DNA of 64,000 nt. Source: Deltaproteobacteria bacterium HGW-Deltaproteobacteria-8. GTDB lineage: Bacteria; Desulfobacterota; Desulfovibrionia; Desulfovibrionales; Desulfovibrionaceae. The notes under the pieces are model-generated. The model was not told where the DNA came from and did not search any database. It saw nothing but the letters and a program-made list of their open reading frames with translations. This document shows positions 43,663 to 52,455 of the stretch, in pieces. A program made the position numbers and the translations under genes. Location of the stretch: the NCBI GenBank assembly GCA_002840405.1, contig PHAR01000001.1, forward strand, positions 392,320 through 456,319. Direction: 5' to 3'. Position 1 is the stretch's first letter. Every line of letters begins with the position of its first letter.

Positions 43663-45897
43663 TCATGGGCGGGAAGGCTGCGGGGTTGCTAACGTACCAG
43701 ACAACGCCGCCTCCCTGGCCTTGGCCTTGCGCCTGTAGGCGTGCAGAATGGGCTCGGTGTAGCCGCTCGGCTGGACGCGGCCCAGGAAGATGAGGTCGCG
43801 GGCCGCAGCAAAGGCCAGGCTATCGACGAAGGCCGGAGCCATGGGCCGGTAGTCCTGGCTGCCCGCGTTCTGGCGGTCCACCACGGCGGCCATGCGCTGG
43901 AGCGTCTCCAGCACCTGCTCCCGGCTGACAAGCCCGTGGTGTAGCCAGTTGGCGATGTGCTGGCTGGAGATGCGCAGGGTGGCCCGGTCCTCCATGAGCC
44001 CCACGTCGGTGATGTCCGGGACCTTGGAGCAGCCGATGCCCGCATCCACCCAGCGCACCACGTAGCCCAGGATGCTCTGGATGTTGTTGTCCAGTTCCTG
44101 TTGGATGTCCGCTTCGCTTGGCCGGGCCGTGAGCAGGCCCACGGTCAGCAGGTCCGAAAGCTTGGCCTTGCGCACGCCTGCGAGTTCCCGCTGCCGGGCG
44201 AACACGTCCACCTGATGGTAGTGCATGGCGTGCAGCGTGGCCGCCGTGGGCGAGGGCACCCAGGCGCAGTTGGCCCCGGCCCTGGGGTGCTCGGCCTTGA
44301 CCGCCACCATCTCGGCGAGACGGTCGGGCTTGGCCCACATGCCCTTGCCTATCTGCGCCTTGCCGGAGAGGCCGCAGGCCAGGCCCACCTCAACGTTCCA
44401 GTCCTCGTAGGCCGCGATCCAGGGCTCGGCCTTCATGGCGTTCTTGCGCACCATGGGACCGGCCTCCATGTTGGTGTGGATCTCGTCGCCCGTGCGGTCC
44501 AGGAAGCCGGTGTTGATGAACACCACCCGACCGCAGGCCGCGCGGATGCATTCCTTGAGGTTCACCGTGGTCCGGCGCTCCTCGTCCATGATGCCGATCT
44601 TGAGGGTGTTCCTGTCCAGGCCCAGGGCGTCCTCGACCAGATCGAAAAGCTTGCAGTTCAGGGCCACTTCGTCCGGACCGTGCATCTTGGGCTTGACGAT
44701 GTAGATGCTGCCCGAGCGGCTGTTCCGGCCCTTGGCCGCGCCCTGAAGGTCATGCTGGCCAATGAAGCCCGTGGCCAATGCGTCGAGCATGCCTTCGGGA
44801 ATCTCCTTGCCCGCCGCGTCGAGCACCGCGCCCGTGGTCATGAGCATGCCCACGTTGCGGATGAAGAGCAGGCTGCGGCCCGGCAGGGTCAGAGCCTGGC
44901 CGTTCGGGCCGATATAGGTCCGGTCCTGGGCCAGGCTGCGGGTGAGCTGCCTGCCGCCCTTGTCGAAGGTGTCGGTCAGGTCACCCTTCATGAGCCCCAG
45001 CCAGTTGCGGTAGGCCGAGACCTTGTCCGCGGCGTCCACTGTGGCCACGGAGTCCTCGCAATCCTGGATGGTGGTCAGCGCCGCCTCCAGGATCAGGTCC
45101 TTGACCCCGGCCGGGTGGGCCTGGCCCACGAGGTGGCTGCGGTCGATGGCGATCTCCAAGTGCAGGCCGTGGTTGCGCAAAAGGACGGCGGAGAGCTCGG
45201 GGCCGCCCAGGTACCCCACGAACTGGTCAGGCCGGGCCAGTCTGGTGACGCTGCCGTCTGCCAGCTCGACGGCCAGTTCGGCGGCCAAGTCCCTGCCGCC
45301 GGACCGGTCCTTGAGGAAATACCGCCGCACCTGGCTATGCTGCCCAAGGGCGAGCGGCGCGGCCTGGTCCAGAAAGGCGGCGGCATAGACCATCACCTTG
45401 GCCCCGCGCACGGGATTGTAGCCCCGGCCGCGCTCGGCCCCGTCGGTCTCAGGCAGCACGTCGCTGCCGTAGAGCGCGTCGTAGAGGCTGCCCCAGCGGG
45501 CGTTGGCCGCGTTCAGGGCGTAGCGGGCGTTGGTCAGGGGCACCACCAGCTGCGGACCGGCGACAAGGGCGATCTCCGGGTCCACATTCTTCGTGGTGAT
45601 GGAGAAGTCCGGCCCCTCGGGCAGGAGATAGCCGATGCTGGAAAGAAATTCACGCGAGGCGGCAGGATCCTGGGGTTTCCCGGCACGCTCGAGCCACCAG
45701 GCGTCAATGGCGATCTGGAGGGCGTCGCGCCGGGCCAGCAGGGACGCGTTTTTCGGGCCGAGCTCGTCCAGGATGGACTCCAGCGCGGACCAGAATATCC
45801 CCGGGGCCAGGCCCGTTCCCGGAGCCGCCTCGTGTTCGATGAAGTCGTGCAGCGCCTTGGCCACGGACAGCTCGCCAATCTGGATGCGTTCGCTCAT
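43663..45897 (-). CDS. glcB: Malate synthase G
   Basis: Condenses glyoxylate and acetyl-CoA to malate; monomeric cytoplasmic enzyme. 744 residues from the ATG with AAGGA eight bases upstream; the frame upstream of it is not coding. Motifs: [67 protein letters not shown] and [15 protein letters not shown], all typical of the long G isoform. It has its own promoter and terminator, so it is a single-gene unit. No isocitrate lyase or glycolate oxidase is in the window. Confidence 0.96.
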   Translation of the reverse strand: MSERIQIGELSVAKALHDFIEHEAAPGTGLAPGIFWSALESILDELGPKNASLLARRDALQIAIDAWWLERAGKPQDPAASREFLSSIGYLLPEGPDFSITTKNVDPEIALVAGPQLVVPLTNARYALNAANARWGSLYDALYGSDVLPETDGAERGRGYNPVRGAKVMVYAAAFLDQAAPLALGQHSQVRRYFLKDRSGGRDLAAELAVELADGSVTRLARPDQFVGYLGGPELSAVLLRNHGLHLEIAIDRSHLVGQAHPAGVKDLILEAALTTIQDCEDSVATVDAADKVSAYRNWLGLMKGDLTDTFDKGGRQLTRSLAQDRTYIGPNGQALTLPGRSLLFIRNVGMLMTTGAVLDAAGKEIPEGMLDALATGFIGQHDLQGAAKGRNSRSGSIYIVKPKMHGPDEVALNCKLFDLVEDALGLDRNTLKIGIMDEERRTTVNLKECIRAACGRVVFINTGFLDRTGDEIHTNMEAGPMVRKNAMKAEPWIAAYEDWNVEVGLACGLSGKAQIGKGMWAKPDRLAEMVAVKAEHPRAGANCAWVPSPTAATLHAMHYHQVDVFARQRELAGVRKAKLSDLLTVGLLTARPSEADIQQELDNNIQSILGYVVRWVDAGIGCSKVPDITDVGLMEDRATLRISSQHIANWLHHGLVSREQVLETLQRMAAVVDRQNAGSQDYRPMAPAFVDSLAFAAARDLIFLGRVQPSGYTEPILHAYRRKAKAREAALSGTLATPQPSRP

Positions 45898-45986
45898 GGG
45901 GGATTCCTTTTTGATTTTGCTCGGTTCCAATGGCGCGATGGACGTCGAGGGGGGGTGCTTCGCCCGCAGGCCCCATTCTGCAGGCA

Positions 45987-46015
45987 ATTCTATTCCCAGG
46001 CGCAGCCCGTGGCAA
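45987..46015 (-). promoter_or_regulatory. Sigma70-type promoter of glcB
   Basis: On the minus strand TTGCCA (46015-46010) and TAGAAT (45992-45987) are separated by exactly 17 bases, with the glcB start about 90 bases downstream. Confidence 0.5.
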
Positions 46016-46117
46016 GCGGCAGTCCAGGGAAACCCCGGCCTGCCTCTGGGATCAATCCCATGGCAAGCGCCTTTCCGGGCCTGAACGGGGCCGGGCCGGG
46101 CGGAATCCTTGGAACAG

Positions 46118-46147
46118 AAAAAGCCCGGCCCCCTTGCAGGGACCGGG
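46118..46147 (-). terminator. Terminator, probably of the original tRNA-Ser gene
   Basis: On the minus strand CCCGGTCCC/GGGGCCGGG (one G-T pair) is followed by CTTTTT. It lies 11 bases 3' of the tRNA end fragment, as expected for the terminator of a tRNA gene read leftwards. Confidence 0.75.
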
Positions 46148-46157
46148 ACATGATTTC

Positions 46158-46177
46158 TGGCGGAGAGGGAGGGATTC
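46158..46177 (-). tRNA. 3' end fragment of a tRNA-Ser gene: attachment site of the element
   Basis: The plus strand reads TGGCGGAGAGGGAGGGATTC, the complement of a T-arm end, acceptor strand CCTCTCC, G discriminator and CCA. These are typical of tRNA-Ser (5' acceptor GGAGAGG). The rest of the tRNA is absent: after GGGATTC the expected T-loop sequence stops. Such a 3' fragment is the usual trace of a tyrosine-recombinase element that integrated into the tRNA gene and rebuilt it at the other end. Confidence 0.8.
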
Positions 46178-46222
46178 TCGTCTGTGAACAAGAAATCCCT
46201 TTCCTTTCAGCTAGATATATTC

Positions 46223-46261
46223 ACTGTTCCTGAGCCAAATGTAACGCCTCACTGGAACAGT
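46223..46261. repeat. Inverted repeat next to the attachment site
   Basis: ACTGTTCC (46223-46230) and GGAACAGT (46254-46261) form an 8-bp inverted repeat with a 23-base spacer, 45 bases inside the element. It could be a recombinase or excisionase arm site, or the terminator-like end of the gene that stops at 46263. Confidence 0.4.
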
Positions 46262-46262
46262 T

Positions 46263-47081
46263 TCAAGTCTTTTCGTCATCCTTCTGCCTGGGCCTGGATA
46301 CCCAAGCCCTCGGGTAGGGGCGAGCGCCGGAGACCGCTGCCGCATCATGCTCACGCTTGAAGGCCTGGACGTCCGAGAGATGATGCTCCACCAGCAGCTC
46401 CACAGCCGACTCCAGCGACTCGCCTAGGTGCCGGAGGACGCGGCCACGGCTGCGCGGGTACACGTGCAGTTCTTGAACCTGAGCCTGCTTCTGGCCCGGC
46501 CAGACGGGCGAAAGCACTTCCCGCACCCAGCGCCGGTGCGACCCCGAGGCCATGCGATGGACCACCTTGGCTGCCTGGACGCGCTTGAACTCCGCTCCCT
46601 GGACGGGCTGAGGATCGTCCTGGATCAGCATCTCCACGGCCAGCCATGCCGCCAAGACAAGCCGAGGGTCGATGCCGTGCTTCCTGAGCCGCGCCAGGGC
46701 CGCCTTGGCCCGCTGCTGAGGAGGCAGGCCACGCAGGCGGAAGGCCTCCACGTATGGCCCGGCCTGCTGGTAGAGTCCCTTCACCCGCTGAATGGCGTTC
46801 TGCACCCACCGGCTGTCCTCGTGGGACACGATCCAGGCCAGGGCCGCCCGGCGGTAGGGGTTCAGCTCCTTGGCCGTGTATGACCCCTTGAGCGGGCTGC
46901 CATGCCGCTGATTGTGATCGGCATGGGCGCGGCAGTATCGCTCGTCCAGGCCGTCCGGAGTACCTGCCCTGGCGGGCTTGCCGCAGTGAATCACCCGGCA
47001 GTAGCCGTACATATGGTTGGGGAGGGCCGCACGGGCGGTCACGTCCTGCTTGCGCTTCTGGCGCTGGTTCCAGTCGGTCAT
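46263..47081 (-). CDS. Element protein with a Cys/His cluster, function unknown
   Basis: 272 residues. Near the N-terminus is a possible metal site, YGYCRVIHCGKPA followed by RYCRAHADHNQRHGS, which recalls HNH or zinc-ribbon proteins without matching one. The middle is helical (LAWIVSHEDSRWVQNAIQRV, ALARLRKHGIDPRLV). The C-terminal part is basic and predicted disordered. It is 67 bases downstream of the polymerase-like gene on the same strand, so they probably share a transcript that runs to the element's left end. The start ATG has only a weak ribosome site. A DNA-binding partner of the polymerase is a guess. Confidence 0.6.
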   Translation of the reverse strand: MTDWNQRQKRKQDVTARAALPNHMYGYCRVIHCGKPARAGTPDGLDERYCRAHADHNQRHGSPLKGSYTAKELNPYRRAALAWIVSHEDSRWVQNAIQRVKGLYQQAGPYVEAFRLRGLPPQQRAKAALARLRKHGIDPRLVLAAWLAVEMLIQDDPQPVQGAEFKRVQAAKVVHRMASGSHRRWVREVLSPVWPGQKQAQVQELHVYPRSRGRVLRHLGESLESAVELLVEHHLSDVQAFKREHDAAAVSGARPYPRAWVSRPRQKDDEKT

Positions 47082-47148
47082 GGCTTACGGGTCCCACTAA
47101 AGGAGATTGGTAGCCCCTCTAGGTACTGGTAGTTGTAGGTGATCATGG

Positions 47149-48534
47149 TCATCCTCCCACCACCTCCACTATCCCAGGTACTCCAGTTCCTTTGAGGAAG
47201 CAGGAGAGCATGACCTCCCTGACCTTGTCCTGGTTCGACTTCCCCACGATCACGGAGTCATGGACTGGAAGAGCAGGGATGCCCAGGTCTCGAAGGGTGA
47301 GAAGGACATCCACCAGCACCTGGCTCTCGGTGAACTGGGCCTCATGGCCGATCCCGGTGAAGAAGCAGCTCGTGATGGCCGGGTGGGTAGCCTCAATGGC
47401 GACCATGACCTCCTCCACCCGGTGCCGTTCCTCGAAGGCCTTGCGGACGCCCTTGGGCATCCTGACCAGCCGTTTGGTGGCGAACAGCATGGCGTTCATG
47501 ATCTTCTTCACCCCACTGCGGTGGTGCTGAAAGCCGGGAATGGCGTAGGCATCGCCCTCAGGCGGCTCCACACCGCAGAGGCCGTAGAGGATGCGGGGGT
47601 TCATCTGGCCGTAGTCCAACTCCACCACGTCCTCGCCGTTGATCATCAGGCCCTTCCGGCGTGCTTCCTTGCCCAGGGGCTGCCAGAACCCGCCGAACAG
47701 CCGTCCTCCGCTATCGAAACGTCCCTGTGTGAAGACGCGCCGCAGCCTCCGGTCCCGTGAATCAACGGGCCTGCCTCCTGGCCAGTAGTACTCGTCGAAG
47801 TCGATCTCCACGGACTCCAACCAGCCGTTGATGGTATTGACCTGCTCCCGGAACAGGATGGTCTCCGGGGTATCCTCGTACTCCTCAAGACCGCCGTCAT
47901 CCCAGCCGCCCTTCTTCACGCGCTTGAGCTGGATCACCTCCTGGCCTTTGGAGATGCCGAAGTCCCCAAGCTCAATCCCGGATTCCACGACTCGCGTGAT
48001 GAGCCGCTTGCCAGCGCGAATGGTCGTCTCCATTGCCGGGCCGAAAGGGTCGCCATGACCAAGTTCCATGTTCAGGAAAGCCATCTCCGGGGTCGCCAAG
48101 TGGTCCAGGATGGTCGGGAGGGTCTTGCCGTAGGCGTGGGGTCGGTAGCGGCTCTTGCAACCCAAGTAGCGGTTGGAGCGGGTGATGTAGACCCCGTGCC
48201 CATGCCCAAGGAGGTGGTGGTACATAAGGTCGGTGACGATGGCCGTAACAGTGGTCTCAAAGACCTCCTGGTCAGCCTTCCGACGCTTGCGCTTGCGGAG
48301 CTTGTAGAGCCGCTCGTAGCTCTGGAGTTGCTGGAGCACGTCGAGAATGACCCCCTGGACCTGTTCAGTGACAGGGATGCGCCAGGGGTTAAAACGCCTG
48401 TCCTGAAGCTTTTCGACTTCCTCGGCCCCCTCGACCAGATCCTCGAGCTGTTCTTTCAACCTCACCTCCCCGCACACAAAATGACCACCCCGCCACCGGT
48501 CAGCCGGGTGAGTCCGATAGATGAAAGAAGGCAC
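47149..48534 (-). CDS. Minimal family A-like (Pol I/T7 RNAP superfamily) polymerase
   Basis: 461 residues from a GTG start with a weak ribosome site. The N-terminal ~290 residues lack any exonuclease domain. The palm/fingers motifs follow: motif A VVELDYGQMNPR (Asp307), a motif B-like helix SGVKKIMNAMLFATKR (Lys343/344), and motif C ALPVHDSVIVG (Asp426). In Pol I motif A (DYSQIELR) the sixth position is the Glu that excludes ribonucleotides; here it is Asn312. Motif C is HDS as in T7 RNA polymerase rather than HDE. It might be a primer, repair or transcription enzyme of the element. It is divergent from the HTH gene across 158 bases. Confidence 0.75.
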   Translation of the reverse strand: MPSFIYRTHPADRWRGGHFVCGEVRLKEQLEDLVEGAEEVEKLQDRRFNPWRIPVTEQVQGVILDVLQQLQSYERLYKLRKRKRRKADQEVFETTVTAIVTDLMYHHLLGHGHGVYITRSNRYLGCKSRYRPHAYGKTLPTILDHLATPEMAFLNMELGHGDPFGPAMETTIRAGKRLITRVVESGIELGDFGISKGQEVIQLKRVKKGGWDDGGLEEYEDTPETILFREQVNTINGWLESVEIDFDEYYWPGGRPVDSRDRRLRRVFTQGRFDSGGRLFGGFWQPLGKEARRKGLMINGEDVVELDYGQMNPRILYGLCGVEPPEGDAYAIPGFQHHRSGVKKIMNAMLFATKRLVRMPKGVRKAFEERHRVEEVMVAIEATHPAITSCFFTGIGHEAQFTESQVLVDVLLTLRDLGIPALPVHDSVIVGKSNQDKVREVMLSCFLKGTGVPGIVEVVGG

Positions 48535-48587
48535 CTATGTCCAGAAGAACCACTTCGGTAGGCATTAAGCATAAACGCCAAAGGCAC

Positions 48588-48616
48588 TTGCAGCTCGTGC
48601 GCTCATAACCTATACC
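48588..48616 (+). promoter_or_regulatory. Sigma70-type promoter of the HTH gene
   Basis: TTGCAG (48588-48593) and TATACC (48611-48616) with a 17-base spacer, 77 bases before the start. It lies in the divergent region with the polymerase gene. Confidence 0.45.
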
Positions 48617-48692
48617 CCCCACTCCGGGCTGGATCGAACAGAGTAGCCCAAACCAGCATCTACATAAGCTGCAACACATTTCTGGAGATTCC

Positions 48693-49679
48693 ATGGAGCC
48701 GGAGAAGCTAGACACAAAGAAGTTCGCCAAAATCTACAGCCTGATGAACTCGACTACCTACGACGGCGAACGAGAAGCCGCGAGGGACAGGGCTGAGGCT
48801 GTCGCCTGTGCTGCGGGTATGACCTTCGATGAGGCGGTTGAGGTCATTTCTACACCTGACAAAGCAATGGCCGACGTTACACCTGCATGGAAGAATCCCT
48901 TCGAAGGCTTTGCCGACTATATGGAAGAACAAGAGCCGGGTTACAAGGCGCGAGCTGCTGAAGAGGCTCGGGTGAGAGAACTGGAACTGATGAAACAACG
49001 CGCTGATCTTGTCGAGCGTTACGGCTCTGAGGAAGCTGTCTTCACGGAATGTGACAAGGAAGCAATGCTTCTCAAGGCGTGTCAGCATCTGTCCGAGGTA
49101 GATGAAGGGTATGGATATGTGTCCAAATTGGACGGATGGGATATACTCTCAAGTGATGCGGACTTGCCGGATTCAGTCCGTCAGGCTGTTTCCCATGCCT
49201 ATGCCTTACCAACCTCTGTCATAGATGCCCTGGCAGAACGACGCTATTGGGGACAACGTGGAATGGAACGACAAACCTTCGATCGTGACTACGATTTCGT
49301 GCTGCCAGTTAGAGCGCGGCTAGTAGTCCTTGAAGAGTTAATTATGTCGCTGCCCGCTCAAAGCATTGAAGACGTCTTGGCTCGGCTAGATAATTACGAA
49401 GAGCTTTGCCATCAAGGTTTTGACTTGGAGATTACAGTCCAGGACAACTTCATCAAACAGTTCCGCAACGACATTGGCTTCCTGTCCAACGGCGTCCAAG
49501 TTGGACGTCAAGCTCCATTCACCAACGCGAAGAAAAGGGACGCTGTTCTGGAGTACCTCAAGTGTCCCGAGCGGTCCCTGCTCTCAGACCGCGAGATTGC
49601 CCGTATTGTTGGTGTTTCGCCGCAGACCGTGAACAACTGGCGCAAGCGGCTCAACGTCCAATTTGGACACCGCCAATAG
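48693..49679 (+). CDS. Element protein with C-terminal helix-turn-helix
   Basis: 328 residues; TGGAGATTCC precedes the ATG. Residues ~25-50 (AARDRAEAVACAAGMTFDEAV) resemble the head of DUF2786-like proteins, the middle is acidic and helical, and the last ~35 residues form a HTH (LLSDREIARIVGVSPQTVNNWRKRL), likely DNA-binding. I cannot name the family. The coding sequence carries three of the five GTCCAANTTGGAC palindromes of the element, the last overlapping the codons just before the stop. An autoregulator or partition-like role is possible. It is followed by a 77-codon gene after 28 bases. Confidence 0.65.
   Translation: MEPEKLDTKKFAKIYSLMNSTTYDGEREAARDRAEAVACAAGMTFDEAVEVISTPDKAMADVTPAWKNPFEGFADYMEEQEPGYKARAAEEARVRELELMKQRADLVERYGSEEAVFTECDKEAMLLKACQHLSEVDEGYGYVSKLDGWDILSSDADLPDSVRQAVSHAYALPTSVIDALAERRYWGQRGMERQTFDRDYDFVLPVRARLVVLEELIMSLPAQSIEDVLARLDNYEELCHQGFDLEITVQDNFIKQFRNDIGFLSNGVQVGRQAPFTNAKKRDAVLEYLKCPERSLLSDREIARIVGVSPQTVNNWRKRLNVQFGHRQ
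49121..49133. promoter_or_regulatory. GTCCAANTTGGAC palindrome, copy 1
   Basis: GTCCAAATTGGAC inside the HTH gene, encoding SKLD there. Confidence 0.6.
49494..49506. promoter_or_regulatory. GTCCAANTTGGAC palindrome, copy 2
   Basis: GTCCAAGTTGGAC inside the HTH gene, read in a different codon phase from copy 1 (VQVG). Confidence 0.6.
49656..49668. promoter_or_regulatory. GTCCAANTTGGAC palindrome, copy 3
   Basis: GTCCAATTTGGAC at the 3' end of the HTH gene (VQFG), nine bases before its stop codon. Confidence 0.6.
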
Positions 49680-49707
49680 CCCTCCGACCTAGACGCAGGA
49701 GATTCAC

Positions 49708-49941
49708 ATGTACGAGATCGGTTTCTGGGGCCGCCCAGGTCACCCGGATGGAGCAAGGCACATAATCGTCACCCTGAATGGTGAGCGCCTGACATACTGC
49801 GGGGCGCATAAAATGCTCGAGCCAGACGTAGAATTCACCCAGGTTGCCAATGGGCTGATCGAAGAAGAGGTGACCTGCGGACACTGCAAGAGGATTCTGA
49901 ACACACCCACACTACGCTTGAAGCACTTGGGCGAGAAATAA
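49708..49941 (+). CDS. Small zinc-ribbon-like protein
   Basis: 77 residues with a GGAG ribosome site. Cys/His pairs YCGAHK and TCGHCK could hold a zinc ion (Cys31, His34, Cys57, Cys60). No known family. It is co-oriented with the HTH gene, 28 bases after it, and probably in the same transcript. Confidence 0.6.
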   Translation: MYEIGFWGRPGHPDGARHIIVTLNGERLTYCGAHKMLEPDVEFTQVANGLIEEEVTCGHCKRILNTPTLRLKHLGEK

Positions 49942-50027
49942 GATGTCGTAATTGATGACGTGTCACAACGAGAGCAGTCGAAGAGCAAGCTAAATGTCCA
50001 GCCACCGTCATGGCGGCGAGGTGAAGA

Positions 50028-50582
50028 CTACTGTTTCTGCGTATCTCGAGTGAGGATTTTGGCGGCAATCACTGTTGGATCATTCTCATAACCCTCGTCC
50101 GCAAAAGCCATCACACATAACTTTATTTCCTCTGGGGAAATATACCGCCACCCACTATTCCTCATAACCATTTCGACATCTTTACTTTTCCCTTGGTATA
50201 CTTTCCCGGCAGCAAGTCCAAGTGTGAAAATGGTCTTAGAATTCGCCATGCCACGAAGCATAAGCTCTTGGCGCAAACGTCCGAAGACTACTTCACGATA
50301 CCTTTCAGATGTAAACAACTTGTATCTGCCTTTTGGAACATCATGCTTTTCCGATATATCCTTGAGCTTGACGCCGGGAGAGTCCAGATACGACTTTACT
50401 TCAAACACTATAATCTCATTTTTTGCAGCACAATATGCGAGAAGATCCAACTCAACGCGAGGCATGCAAGGCAAGCCGATACTTCTCTTATCCTCTATCG
50501 TCAGCTCAACCTTAAATGATCTATTTACCCAATAGCCTTCAAATTCCAGCAACGTTGCCACAACGCCTTCAAAATAATCCAT
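50028..50582 (-). CDS. PD-(D/E)XK nuclease-like protein, AT-rich
   Basis: 184 residues; GGAGAGGATA precedes the ATG. The core RVELDLLAYCAAKNEIIVFEVKSY has the D...EVK spacing of PD-(D/E)XK nucleases (Asp near 45, Glu-Val-Lys near 61-63), with a helix before it. The rest matches no restriction family that I know. Base composition is clearly more AT-rich than its neighbours, suggesting separate acquisition. It is the last gene of the leftward defence operon, 70 bases after the DUF262 gene. Confidence 0.65.
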   Translation of the reverse strand: MDYFEGVVATLLEFEGYWVNRSFKVELTIEDKRSIGLPCMPRVELDLLAYCAAKNEIIVFEVKSYLDSPGVKLKDISEKHDVPKGRYKLFTSERYREVVFGRLRQELMLRGMANSKTIFTLGLAAGKVYQGKSKDVEMVMRNSGWRYISPEEIKLCVMAFADEGYENDPTVIAAKILTRDTQKQ

Positions 50583-50652
50583 TATCCTCTCCCAGAATCC
50601 ATTTTCTAAACCGTACGCGACCTCTACACTCGCAATCTACACCCCAAACCCG

Positions 50653-52446
50653 TCACAACACATTGTAGTACGCCTTGATCTTCTGCGCCATCAGCTCCCG
50701 CCGCGTCTTGAGGAACTCCGCGTAATCCCCCTGCTCGAGATCGAGCGATGCGCCGGGGATACAATTCTGGATCAGGTTATTCTCCAGCTCAGCTCGGTCA
50801 TCAATGCCTCCCAGCTTGAGCGGCCCATCCGCGCACTGCGCCAATGCCTCGGCGAAGTAGGCCTTGGGGGCCTTGTTGCCGATCCGGATGTTGATCTCCG
50901 ACTGGGTGAACACGAAGTTGGCGATCTGGTTGTACGCTCCCTGCTTCATGCCAAACTTCTTGAGGTAGTCACGCGGGAAGATGTGGTGGATGTCGCCCTG
51001 GTGAGCGATGAGCTGCCCCACTGTGATGTCCCTCGACAGGAACCCACGGTCCTCCAGCTTCACCTGAGCGGCCCAGAACAGGTTCAGGTACGGACTGTTC
51101 GTGCTAGCCTTCTCCAACTCCTGCACCAAGCCAAAGCTCCAGAACGACTCAGACAGCACGGCCTGCTCCGTCTGGGCCAGAAACTCGCTGAAGTCCCCTT
51201 CCTTGGCGCGTTTGATGTCCGAGTCGAACTGACTTTCGAAGGAACCGGAATAGCGGGCGGTGAGCAGCGAGAGGACGAACCAGCGTCTCACCGTGCGTTC
51301 GATGACTGCCGGGTCATACTTGTCTCGGCGGAGCTTCAGATACAACGCATACGCGAAGTTCAGGGCGTTCTGAGACCGGATGAGGCCAGGGGCTATGAAC
51401 CCGGCGGAGCGGATGATCATGAGGAAGCGCTGGAAATGCGTTTCCTTGATGAAGTCCATGATGCCCTCGCCCAGGCGCACGAACGACTCAGCGGCGATCT
51501 CGTCCTCATACTGGCGAGTCTCGAAGTTCCTGCCCGAGAGTAGGCTCACAAGGTCCGACAGTTTGCCACGCTCGAAGGCCGCGATGCAGGCCACGCGGAG
51601 CATATCCGTGTAGGACGGGTCATAGAGATCGTCATTCTCGTCCTTGAGCCAAGCCATCTTCTTGAACCAGTCCGTGGCCGCGAACTCAGGATCGCGCTCA
51701 GCGATCTGTCCATAGAACTCTGGCGCCACAGCCATGTGGCAGAAGTAGTCGATGGCCTTGCGCAGCATCGGCCCGCCGTGGCTCTCGCTGGCGGCGATCT
51801 TTGACATGGCGAAGTCCGACTGGTTCAGCACCACGCCCTTGGAGTTGATGCGGATGAAGATGTCCGTAACCGTCTCAATGTCCAGGTCGTGCGCCAGCTC
51901 CACAAAGCCGATCAGGTTGTTCCGGATGGCCAGCAGGTCCGTGATGGACTGCATGACCTGCTCCTGGTCCACCGTTGGATTCTGGGCGCAGTAAGCCTTG
52001 AACACGGTGAACGGGTTGGCCGCGTTCTTCATGGCCTCGGAGATGTCCGGAATCCACGTCACGTCCTTCTCGATGGCCGGGTTCAAGACCTCAAACTTTC
52101 GGCTCAGCGGGTTGAAGGCGATGCGGATGCGGGTGAGCCTGTAGTCCTTGGTGAGGACCTGATAGCCCAGCACTGCGGCCATCAGGGCAGTGACGCGCTG
52201 CTGTCCGTCGATGAGAACCTTCTTGCCCTCGCTCAGGGAGCCGTCCCGCAGCCGCACGCTGGGGTTGCGCCATGCGATGAGGTAGCCCACGGGGTAGCCC
52301 TGGAACAGGGAGTCCAACAGATCACGGACGTTGGTGGCGTCCCAGACGAAGGGGCGCTGAATCTCGGGGATGGCTATTTCCCCGGCCTTGACCCAGGACA
52401 GGATGGTCTCAACGGGGTGGCTGTTGACTGAATAGCAGGGGGGCAT
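50653..52446 (-). CDS. DUF262-DUF1524 (GmrSD-type) nuclease
   Basis: 597 residues. The N-terminal DUF262 (ParB/Srx-like) domain has [11 protein letters not shown] and the nucleotide-site motif [15 protein letters not shown]. The C-terminal DUF1524 domain is an HNH nuclease ([12 protein letters not shown], with [14 protein letters not shown]). In GmrSD enzymes this pair cuts phage DNA bearing modified cytosines in an NTP-dependent way. Here both domains are in one chain. It lies nine bases after the zinc-finger gene, so they are co-transcribed. Confidence 0.88.
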   Translation of the reverse strand: MPPCYSVNSHPVETILSWVKAGEIAIPEIQRPFVWDATNVRDLLDSLFQGYPVGYLIAWRNPSVRLRDGSLSEGKKVLIDGQQRVTALMAAVLGYQVLTKDYRLTRIRIAFNPLSRKFEVLNPAIEKDVTWIPDISEAMKNAANPFTVFKAYCAQNPTVDQEQVMQSITDLLAIRNNLIGFVELAHDLDIETVTDIFIRINSKGVVLNQSDFAMSKIAASESHGGPMLRKAIDYFCHMAVAPEFYGQIAERDPEFAATDWFKKMAWLKDENDDLYDPSYTDMLRVACIAAFERGKLSDLVSLLSGRNFETRQYEDEIAAESFVRLGEGIMDFIKETHFQRFLMIIRSAGFIAPGLIRSQNALNFAYALYLKLRRDKYDPAVIERTVRRWFVLSLLTARYSGSFESQFDSDIKRAKEGDFSEFLAQTEQAVLSESFWSFGLVQELEKASTNSPYLNLFWAAQVKLEDRGFLSRDITVGQLIAHQGDIHHIFPRDYLKKFGMKQGAYNQIANFVFTQSEINIRIGNKAPKAYFAEALAQCADGPLKLGGIDDRAELENNLIQNCIPGASLDLEQGDYAEFLKTRRELMAQKIKAYYNVL

Positions 52447-52455
52447 TGGCGATCC

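Noticed and set aside
45898-46191. Upstream extension of malate synthase by ~98 codons
   Set aside because: The family starts at the ATG at 45897 with a ribosome site. The extension crosses the promoter, the terminator and the tRNA fragment.
43957-46233. Long plus-strand open frame of 758 codons opposite glcB
   Set aside because: Shadow of a GC-rich gene: His/Arg/Gly-rich, no motif, no ribosome site.
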